NCBI GenBank assembly: GCA_006386115.1
Contig: VFIW01000055.1
Coordinates: 62,001-126,000, forward strand
Direction of reading: 5' to 3'
DNA length: 64,000 nucleotides
Source of the DNA: Globisporangium splendens
Taxonomy: Eukaryota > Oomycota > Peronosporomycetes > Pythiales > Pythiaceae
Part shown: piece after piece, positions 56,011 to 64,000 of the stretch
Numbering within the stretch: the stretch's first letter is position 1
Layout: each line of letters begins with the position of its first letter
Made by a program: the position numbers and the translations under genes
The notes under the pieces: generated by a model
The model's input: only the letters and a program-made list of their open reading frames with translations
What the model was told of the DNA's origin: nothing
The model's database searches: none

Positions 56011-57152
56011 ATGATGGCAACGCGCGCGCTGCAGATGCTCAGCCTCCGCCGCGGCGGAGTGGCCACCACCACCGCTGTCTCCTCGAGTGCGCTGCGTGCG
56101 TTCTCTACCGGGCCCAAGGCGACGCCGCTCTCGGTGCTCGTGATCGATGGGTACTCGAAGGAAGGCCGCGAAGATCTGCAGGCGGGCGGCGCCAGCACGG
56201 CCGGCAAGCTCTACCAGGAGCTGCTCAAGAAGTGCACGCCGCAGGGCAACGTCGTCTCGGATATCGTGTACCCCGCGGACGCAGACTTCACGATCCCCGA
56301 CCTGTCCAAGGTGAGCAAAGTGCATGCATGAGTGTGCTTGGGTTTTTGCAGTTGTCCCATGTTGTTAATGCATGTGTTTGGGTTTTCTTGATGATAACAG
56401 TACCATGCGGTGGCGTGGACGGGCTGCTCGCTCACGATCTACGAGACCGAAGACGAGCGTGTGAGCAAGCAGATCGACTTTGCCAAGAAGGCGTACGAGT
56501 ACGGTATCCCGCAGTACGGAAGTTGCTGGGCAGCCCAGATCGCCGTGATGGCGGCCAATGGCCACTGCGGCAAGAACCCGCGCGGCCGTGAGATGGGCAT
56601 TGCACGCAAGATCGCGCTGACCCCCGAGGGTCGCGCGCACCCGATGTTCGAAGGCAAGCCGACTGTGTTCGACGCGTTCACGAGCCACAACGACGAGATC
56701 ACGCACATCAGTCCTGGTGGACTGCATCTCGCCGGCAGCGACTTCACGTCGGTCCAGGCCGTCGCCGTTCGCCACTTGAACGTAAGTAGCCTCATTATGA
56801 TCAAGGTGTTTGCTATCAAAGCCTTGTTAACGTCGTGATGCGAATTCTCACTTATTAGGGCGAGTTCTGGGGCGTGCAATACCACCCGGAGTACGATCTC
56901 CACGAGCTCGCGCGCCTGACGTACTGCCGTCGCGCGAAGCTGGTCGAGTTGGGCTTCTTCCCCGACATGAAGAGCGCCGACGACTACGTCGACGACCTGG
57001 AGAACCTCCACATCGACCCGAACCGTTACGACATCGCGTGGCGACTGGGCATCGACGCCGACGTGATGGACGACACGATCAAGAACTGCGAGACCCGCAA
57101 CTTCATCAAGCACCTCGCGCTGCCGTACAAGGCGACCGTCGAGGGCAAGTAG
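56011..57152 (+). CDS. Class-I glutamine amidotransferase-like protein, paralogue 2
   Basis: Exons are 56011-56310, 56401-56781 and 56859-57152 (about 324 residues). The N-terminus MMATRALQMLSLRRGG ... ALRAFSTGP is a classic mitochondrial presequence. The core parallels paralogue 1: VLVIDGYSKEGREDL, YHAVAWTGCSL, nucleophile elbow YGSCWAAQIAV, FTSHNDEITHISPGGLHL, QYHPEYDLHELARL with the triad His and Glu, and a helical C-terminal extension. Intron 1 is at the same codon as in paralogue 1. Intron 2 (before GEFWGV) is absent from paralogue 1, so an intron was lost or gained after duplication. The partner enzyme is unknown. Both proteins appear catalytically competent. Confidence 0.86.
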
Positions 57153-57331
57153 AGAACAGCAAGACGAGTGTCAGTGTGAAGCCCAAAGACATAAATGCAA
57201 TTGAAAACGAATGCATTTAAAAGAGAAAAAGATAAAGCAACATACCACACAATGAACCATGCTTCCTCGCTCATTCTGTCTTTATCCATTGCTCAAAGAT
57301 ACCCAATCAACGACGACAGCGGCTGCTTGGC

Positions 57332-58693
57332 TTAGTTGCCTCCCTTCTTCTTGGCAGCCTTCTGCATCTTGACGGCTTGCGAGTTGACCTTGGCCTCACG
57401 CACGAACGGCAAGTACGTGACGCCGCCCATGAATGGCACCAGCACTTCCGGCACCTTGACACCGTTCTCATCCTGGTAGTTTTCTAAAATGCAGCACACC
57501 GTACGCGTCGACGCGCACAAGGTCGAGTTGAGCATGTGCACGTACTTCTTCTCGCGCTGGTTCTCCTTCTTGATGCCACAGCGGATCTCCATGGCGCGCG
57601 ACTGGTAGTCTGTGCAGTTCGAGGCCGACACCAGCTCACGGTACTCCTTGTACGCTGGGAACCACGCTTCGAGGTCGTACTTTTTCGTTGCCGCGTTGTT
57701 CAATTCGCCAGACACGATGTTGACGACGCGGTATGGCAGGTTGAGCGATTGGTAGAAGTCCTCGGCGTGACGGATCATCTCTTCGTGCATGGCCGCCGAG
57801 TGTTCCGGCTCCGTGATGCAGAATTGCTCAATCTTGTCAAACTGGTGGACACGGAAGATGCCCCACGTGTCCTTCCCGTGCGAGCCGGCTTCCTTGCGGA
57901 AACAGGTCGAGAAGCCACCGTAACGCAGTGGCAACGCGCTCTCCTGGATCCACTCGCCCTTGTGGTAGCCGCAGATTGGCTGCTCCGACGTCGCGATGAG
58001 GTACTTTTCGTCTTCGCCAATCACCTTGTAGAGCTGCTCGTCGAAATCGTCCAACTGCGCAACCGACGCCATCACATCCTTGTTCATGAAGAATGGTGGC
58101 TTGAGCATCTTGTACTGGCGCGTCATGAGGAACGACGACGCGTACGACATCAACGCCTGCTCCAAGAGGAAGCCGTAGCCCGTCAAAAAGTACGCACGGT
58201 GACCCGCAACCTGGACACCACGCTCTGGCTCGTACCCGTCGATACGGTGGAGCACTTCGTGGTGGAAGTGGAGTCCCTCCTGCTGGATCGGCGTGCCCCA
58301 CTCCTTGACGATCACGTTGTCGTCCTCGTTGTTGGACACAGGCACCGAAGGGTCGACCATGTTGCCGATCTTGGTGATCTCCTTGTCCACGAGCTCCTTG
58401 AGCGCATCGGCCTCGATCTTGCGCTCGGGGATGAGCAACGCCAGCGCCTTGCGCTCGTCGCTGAGCGTCTTGAAGTCCTGCTTGGCCTTGCTCAGCTCCT
58501 TGATCTGCGCCTGCAGCGCGTTCACCTTCATCTGCAGCGTCTCGACCTCGCCCTGCTTCTGGCGCCACTGCTCATCGAGCGCCAGCACCTGGTCCACGAG
58601 GTCGACGTTGAGGAAGCGCTTGCGCTGGTCCTCGCGCACCTCGTCCGGGTTGCCGCCGCGCTCCTTGCGCAGGCGGTTGATATCGATCGGCAT
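57332..58693 (-). CDS. Cytosolic-type seryl-tRNA synthetase
   Basis: A single exon encodes 453 residues from MPIDINRLRKERGGNPDE. The N-terminal long-armed coiled coil (about residues 35-110: VETLQMKVNALQAQIKELSK) binds the tRNA-Ser variable arm. The class-II catalytic core follows: TSEQPICGYHKGEW, motif 2 FSTCFRKEAGSHGKDTWGIF with VHQFDKIEQF after it, YKEYRELVSASNCTDYQSR, and motif 3 LNSTLCASTRTVCCILENYQ. The C-terminus is a short Lys-rich eukaryotic tail (KMQKAAKKKGGN). It charges tRNA-Ser and is a housekeeping gene. The preceding open frame is leader; no targeting sequence precedes the ATG at 58693. Confidence 0.95.
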   Translation of the reverse strand: MPIDINRLRKERGGNPDEVREDQRKRFLNVDLVDQVLALDEQWRQKQGEVETLQMKVNALQAQIKELSKAKQDFKTLSDERKALALLIPERKIEADALKELVDKEITKIGNMVDPSVPVSNNEDDNVIVKEWGTPIQQEGLHFHHEVLHRIDGYEPERGVQVAGHRAYFLTGYGFLLEQALMSYASSFLMTRQYKMLKPPFFMNKDVMASVAQLDDFDEQLYKVIGEDEKYLIATSEQPICGYHKGEWIQESALPLRYGGFSTCFRKEAGSHGKDTWGIFRVHQFDKIEQFCITEPEHSAAMHEEMIRHAEDFYQSLNLPYRVVNIVSGELNNAATKKYDLEAWFPAYKEYRELVSASNCTDYQSRAMEIRCGIKKENQREKKYVHMLNSTLCASTRTVCCILENYQDENGVKVPEVLVPFMGGVTYLPFVREAKVNSQAVKMQKAAKKKGGN

Positions 58694-59156
58694 CTTGGGA
58701 TGAGGGGGAGAGTGGAGGAAGGCGGCTCTTCTTGTCTTGGGGAAAAAGAATACTGGCACACACACTCGTAGAGGCTCCTGAAATGTGTGTGGAGGAGGGG
58801 AAGGACGTGCTGGATAGGTTGTGTGCAGCATCATAACAACAATTAACAGACAGATCGTTTTTGTACCCATTTCTTTGAAAATGCTCATGGAAATCGAGAT
58901 GGCAGCAGATTGGCAAAGAGAAAAGCGGTTGTGACGTCTCTGTGCGCATGGAATGTGGACGAAAACAGAGACAAGAGAGAAGCAGAATGGGTACATTCTC
59001 ATAGATCATTCACAGCCACATAGCACTGCGGTTTGTATTCAAGCTTTTACGTTCGCACGCATGCGGAATGAGAAAATCCTTGCGACTGCGAAACGACACG
59101 AAAGAAAAGATCTTGTGGAGGCAAGAGCACCACCAACCACTCGCTCATAATCACAC
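58694..59156. promoter_or_regulatory. Gap between CSN6 and seryl-tRNA synthetase genes
   Basis: 5' region of the synthetase gene and 3' flank of the CSN6 gene, both on the minus strand. No gene is seen. Confidence 0.35.
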
Positions 59157-60677
59157 TCACAAAAGCGTGCTACGAGAGTGACGGTCTTGCGTGACAGTGA
59201 AGCGATCCACGATGGTGTTGGCGTTCGTCGCGCCCTTCGTGAGCGTCGCCAGGTACGAGACCAGGAGCGCATCATTGTATTCCTATACAAATTGGCCGAG
59301 CACAGAGTTGTGATCAGTTGACTGTGCATGCAAAAAGCAAGCTAGCACACACACACACACAGAAACTGCTAACTCGCACCTGCAAAAACGCGGCATCAAA
59401 ACTCTGCGAGGTCATCGCTGGAAGCTGATTGCAGATGCTCGAGATGTGGCGCAGCAAGTTGTGGTCCATAGGCGCTTCACCTACGCGTAGCAAGGGAAAT
59501 TCCACCACAAATGTCAGTCCAGGCAACGCAAGCGCTGAGGGGATCCTTAATCAGAAGATAACGCACCGTTCTTCATGGCTTGCAAGAATCGCACCATCAC
59601 GTCAACCTGTCGGTCGAGCATCTTAATTGCATCGCGCACGTTCCCCAAATATGGATGCACTGTCATCCAGCCAGCCAGTAATACACACAAAGAAGGTCTT
59701 GCGGTTAGAAGTCAGTTTCCCCTTGCACAGACACACATAATGCGTACAAGTGCACTTACAGGACGACTTCGAGCTGTCTCCGATCGGCGCGATCTTGGAG
59801 ATGTGATCCACCGAGATGCCTTCCGTCTCGGACGTCTCCACTTTGAACGGCGTCTTGACGAACAACATCGTTGGAGATCCGTTGAGCACGTGCAACTCGG
59901 ACTCGAAGAGCACAATCGGGAGCTTCTTCTTCGTGCTCAAGCCCTTCGAGACTGGGTCCAGAAGCATGAACAGTGGACTTTCATTGAACTCCATGACCTA
60001 CCGACACGTGCAAAACAACCAGCAGTGTGTCAGTCGCTTGTCCCATGCAAACACCTTGCTTTAGGGAAGCAGCTCATATCCACGTAGCCACCATACCGAC
60101 TTGTGCGTGGCCAAGTCTGTCGGTGACACTTTCGTGCCCACTGTGTACCATCCGAGAAGCTCAAATCCTGGAAACACCTGCGAGACTGCGGCATACGAGT
60201 GTGAGTAGCAGAGCATAGTAGCGTTGATGTGCACGTGAGCTTCAACCTCTCTTTACACAAAAGAAATGAAAAAGCAAACAAACAAAAAAAGAGATCATGG
60301 ATGACAAACGTACACTGCTGGATGCGCGACGTCAGGAACTCCTTATCGATCTGCACCTCGCCATTGACTACGTCGTACTTCATCTCGAACGAGTCGTAGA
60401 CAGACACGTCGAGCCCATTCTGGATGCCAAAGAGCGCGCCGATGACTTGCGGCACGTCATTGTTGGCGTCCGTCGTCGTCTGCTTGAGGGTTGAAGCGCT
60501 CTGGTTCTTCTTCTTCTGGTCCTGCTGGAAGTTGCAGCGCTGGCGCGTGAAGTGGTCGGCCACGTTCATGACCACGAGCGGGTGCACCTGGATGTGGCGC
60601 TCGCCGCCACCGCTGCTGCGCTCGTCGCGCTGCACGAGCAGCTCTTCCTCGGCGCTGTGCATCTTGGTATCCTGCAT
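59157..60677 (-). CDS. COP9 signalosome subunit 6 (MPN-domain protein)
   Basis: About six short exons on the minus strand start at ATG 60677 (MQDTKMHSAEEELLV) and end QDRHSRSTLL, TGA 59157-59159. The MPN domain opens IQVHPLVVMNVADHFTRQ and continues QVIGALFGIQNGLDV, YDSFEMKYDVV, IDKEFLTSRIQQ, then VFPGFELLGWYTVGT. The second half has ESPLFMLLDP, LPIVLFESELHVLNG and DHISKIAP, followed by the C-terminal helices AIKMLDRQVDVMVRFLQAMK and SYLATLTKGATNAN. There is no JAMM metal site (no HxH after GWY), as expected for the non-catalytic CSN6 rather than CSN5. The COP9 signalosome removes NEDD8 from cullins. The close paralogue Rpn8/eIF3f is less likely given the match to CSN6 order. Confidence 0.85.
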
Positions 60678-61283
60678 CTTGCTGCTTCCTTCTCCTGTTG
60701 CTTTGGCTTCTTTGACAGGTGCTTCTTGACCCGAACACCTCAAATATTCGTTATGAAAGTTATCAGTACCGTATCAGTACTTACAAAGGTAATACTAACA
60801 CTGAAAAGGCAAGAGAATAATAATATAAAGGCATCAGTGTTCTGGCGTTTGGTTAAAAAGTGTGAGCGATTCTCGCATTTGATTGGAAGAAAAGCATCTT
60901 TTCGCTTAAATGCGAATCCACAGTGCTCATTTCGATGCGGCACATGGTTCATCACCATCCAGTTTTTTTCTGCTGACCCGTATGTCTTGCTGTCCCCGAT
61001 CGTCGGCTCGTGGGTCTAACGTATCGGTGGTCCCAGACTCCTCCTCTTTTTTGTCTTTGTTTCAGGTCTGAATATGCGGTCGTTTGTATGGGAGTTTGTA
61101 TGACAAGTGTACTGAAATCCCACTCGCGTGCGCTCTGTCATCCGCATCTCCAAGTCAAGTCCCCCGCTCGCTCACCTCGTGCCCTCCGCTCTTCTGCTCG
61201 TCTTTCCCTTTCCTGCAATTGAGAGCGCGGCTGCATGCTCTTGAGTGCGTGGCACGTCGCCTCCTTCTCCTGTCCCGAGCGCC
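60678..61283. promoter_or_regulatory. Divergent promoter region between CSN6 and PH-ELMO genes
   Basis: About 600 bp separate the two divergent start codons. The left half is AT-rich; the right half has C/T-rich leader sequence before 61284. No other gene is supported. Confidence 0.4.
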
Positions 61284-64000
61284 ATGGACACCATGGATCT
61301 CTCCGACGAGTTCATCTGGTCCCTCGATGTGCGTCCTGCGTATTATGTACTATTACTGTCTAAAGCGCCGATTGTGTGGCCGCATATGGACCTTTGTGTA
61401 CGCGTCACTTCAGCGTGGCTGTTGGTCTATTTCTGTGATGTATCCTGGCGTCCTGACGGTTATGCGGTTATTGTTTCTTTATATTTGCCTCCCAACTGCA
61501 GTCGTTCCTGCAAGAGGATGCGGCGGTCGAGATTGACTCAGACGGCGAACTAGCGCGCGCGAGCGTTCTCTCGCAAGAGATCGACCCGTTCTTGTATAGC
61601 GGTGGCGCCGCCGCCGGCAGAGCATCGAGTGCCGCGATGATTGAAAACGATCTGGTCTACGGCCGCGGCTCGGAACGCCATCATCATCCCCATCACCATG
61701 AGCCGCTGCGCGTGTCGCTCGCAGGCGCAGCGCCTATTCGCGAAGACGACGAGCGAGAAGAAGAAGAAGAAGAGATAATTGAGCTGCACCCCGCGACATG
61801 GGTCGATCCGATGATGCCGCCGTTCCACATGGAGAGTGTGACGAAATCGAGTCAGCCGAGCGGCAGCGACGAGACGGATCGGTCGTTCTCGGTCGCGTCC
61901 GAGCAATCGTGTGAGTCGCCACCCGAGAGTCCGCTGTTCGGGATTTCCTCTTTCCAGGCGTCGCCCACAATCCCGTCCTTCGAGTCCAGCTATGAACAGC
62001 GCATTGAAGCCACGCTCACCGAGAGCATGGGCAAGCTGAGACGACTGGAGAGCGGCGATGCTGCTGGTACAGACGAACAGCGAGACGCGATGGAGCAGCA
62101 GCTGCAGTCGTTCACGATGAGCAACATTGGCCACTTTGACGCGCACTTTGGCCGCGCACTCTACCTCGAGCAATTGGGGAGAAGCTTTGTCGATGGCTCG
62201 AGCTCCAAGTCGCTGGCGTCGTATCGGATGTCGTCGTACCATCGCATATCGACTGCTTCGGACATTATCAAACAGGGATGGCTCGTGAAGAAAGGCGAGG
62301 TCGTGCCCAGTTGGCATCGAAGGTGGTTCACGCTGCGGAGAATGTACGTGGATATAGTGTTCATGCTACTGCTGTGGGTTCTCCTTCTTGTAGTCGAAGA
62401 CATGCTAACTCTGTTTCTGTTTGTATCGCGTCGATCAGGCCCGAAGGACCGATGCTCACGTACGCGCGAGATGATTCGCCGTCTGCGCCAGCAAAGATGA
62501 TTGAACTGAGCTCGACGTCACGATGCGTCGTCCGCCCAAAGCTTTCGCGCGACCATGAATTCCGCGTGATCACGTCAACCGACTCGTCTCGTCGCGAATT
62601 CGCGCTCGCAGCCGTGTCCAACTTTGAGCTAACAGAGTGGGTGTGCACGATCCAGTCCGCCATTAATGCTGGTAACAAATCTACGTTTGAAGGTGAGTCG
62701 GCAGTTTAAAGTTCAATCCATCATGGAATAGCTGGTCTGGTTGTGTGCTCACACAAAAGCGTTCTTTTTGCACAAATGCACTCAGGCTCGGAAGATTTCC
62801 AGCGAATATGGAACAACGCGGGGATCGATGGCTTCTTGCTTCGCTATGGGATCCGGAAATGCAGCAGCCGCAACCACCTACAGACCCGCGTGCTAGAACT
62901 CAATTTCGCAGAGCAGACCATCATCAATTCGCGGCGCAGCGAATCGCTCACGACTCTGTACTTTAACGACCTGCGAGAGGTGTCTGTGTCGACGGCGCGG
63001 CCGAACAATGAAGAGCACGGCATTGTTCTCGATTTCAACGGCCGGCATCGGTCGTGGCCCATCTACCTGGACACAAAAGAAGCTCGTGACGACCTGCTTG
63101 GCATTCTAGAGAAAATCGCGGCCAAAAACGTGAACGGTGAAGACCTGGAGTTGCGAAGCTCGCGATTGATCCTCAAGACTGGGTTCATGGAGCGAAAGAA
63201 CATTGGCACAGATAAGCGCCTCGTTGGTCTTCATGCAACGTTGAAAGGGCGATTGTTTGTGTGTCTGTATGAAAACTGTCTGGTGGTTTATCCAGAACAC
63301 GGCGACATGACCGCGCGGCCGTGGTACGTCGTCACGCTGAAAGGTATCCACGTGACGTGCAAGGAGGAGAAGTCGATGCTCGTCCTCGGCCGCCTCACCA
63401 TGGTTTGCGCATCCCCCGAAGACACGCGAGCCTGGTACAACGCGATTCTGTCCGCGATGATGCTTCCTCCCGAGATCATCGAACTGGAGCTGAAGGAGCG
63501 TGTCAAGATCCGAAATGCGTTCCACGTCTCAGTCTCACGGCTACGCAAACTATTAAAAGCGAAGGTGAAGCCTGAAGTGAACGGCCCGCCAAAGGATCAG
63601 AAGGCTATTGAGCTCATGATGCGGGTGCTGTGGGACCTCACTTTTCCAGGTGAGAACGTTCATTGCGCTTCATTGCACTCATGCTGTCGATCACACCGAC
63701 GTAGATTCACGTACTAACGGTGTTTTCCTATTGATTCAATGCACAGGAGAGGCATATACATCTAACAGCGATCCGCGATGGCTCGAACTTGGGTTCCAGC
63801 GAGGCGGTCCAGCATCAGATCTGCGGTCGAGCGGTCTGCTAGGACTGTATTCTTTGATTTACTTTGTCAACGATCCATCGAGCGAGTTTCAGCGCATCCT
63901 CGAGCGCACACGGCATGGTGTGAGCGAGGGCAACATGAAGAACTACCCGTTGGCGATTGCGTGCATCAACATCTCGTCCGTACTGGTGGAGACCCTCGGG
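61284..64000 (+). CDS. PH and ELMO domain protein, 3' truncated by window
   Basis: Exons are 61284-61328, 61502-62343, 62439-62692, 62786-63649 and 63747 to the window end, all joining in frame. A disordered acidic N-terminus (residues ~15-240) precedes a PH domain that starts at IIKQGWLVKKGEVVP and continues SWHRRWFTLRR; it is interrupted by intron 2 and ends ELTEWVCTIQSAINA. A second PH-like region follows (GFLLRYGIRKCSSR ... HRSWPIYLDTKEARDD), then a third (KTGFMERKNIGTDKRLVGL ... EDTRAWYNAILSAM). After intron 4 the ELMO domain begins: DPRWLELGFQRGGPASDLRS, then LLGLYSLIYFVND. ELMO proteins act with Rho/Rac or Arf GTPases in cytoskeletal and membrane signalling. Multiple PH modules suggest phosphoinositide-directed membrane binding. 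The C-terminus lies outside the window. Confidence 0.85.

Noticed and set aside
57536..58771. A 411-codon open frame antisense to seryl-tRNA synthetase
   Set aside because: Same cause: a repetitive His/Val/Leu/Arg translation with no domain, opposite an unmistakable synthetase.
1..64000. tRNA genes, rRNA, CRISPR arrays, bacterial operons or viral genes
   Set aside because: Scanning both strands by eye showed no tRNA B-box context, no spaced direct repeats and no prokaryotic or viral gene order.

Overview
This is a gene-dense eukaryotic window. Introns are short (mostly 50-100 bp, GT..AG). Coding sequence is GC-rich at third positions. Intergenic gaps are small, with CT/GA-rich tracts close to start codons. 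The gene set includes a PP2C / cyclic-nucleotide-binding / kinase-like fusion, a Rav1-type V-ATPase regulator, an axonemal dynein, a tyrosine-kinase-like kinase, and PH-ELMO and lipin proteins. Together these suggest a stramenopile, most likely an oomycete of the Pythium/Globisporangium/Phytophthora type. The species cannot be named from the sequence alone.

Layout. 1-718: 3' end of an unrecognised gene. 1053-2992: lipin-type phosphatidate phosphatase. 3260-4870 (-): malate synthase. 5992-7218 (-) and 7462-18837 (-): two adjacent broken genes, a TKL-type kinase and an outer-arm (gamma / DNAH5-8-like) dynein heavy chain. 19434-22082: tail-anchored coiled-coil protein. 22316-26387: a nearly perfect inverted duplication (two 1,611-bp arms around an 850-bp spacer) carrying two divergent identical copies of an unknown gene. 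26665-31088 (-): PP2C-cNMP-pseudokinase fusion. 33009-41679: a ~2,727-residue Rav1/DMXL-like protein with PDZ and C2-like modules. 41967-44580: a small hypothetical gene, an NAA50-like acetyltransferase and a 2-oxoglutarate/Fe(II) oxygenase. 45829-48972: a short-chain dehydrogenase and a mitochondrial aldehyde dehydrogenase, convergent. 49599-57152: two paralogous class-I glutamine amidotransferase-like proteins flanking a domesticated-looking pogo-type transposase and ERO1. 57332-60677 (-): seryl-tRNA synthetase and CSN6. 61284-end: PH-ELMO protein, cut by the window edge.

The most striking signal is the 13-kb block at 5992-18837. The dynein gene still shows all its domains but carries three in-frame stops, at least six reading-frame breaks, a missing linker block and in-frame losses in AAA5 and AAA6. 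The neighbouring kinase has a 2-base frame break in its catalytic loop. Genes on both sides are intact. This fits loss of flagellar motility in this lineage, or decay of one redundant dynein copy. The palindromic gene pair and the PP2C fusion with a catalytically stripped kinase domain are the next most interesting features. Exon joins were read by eye and family assignments come from motif recognition; no search was run.
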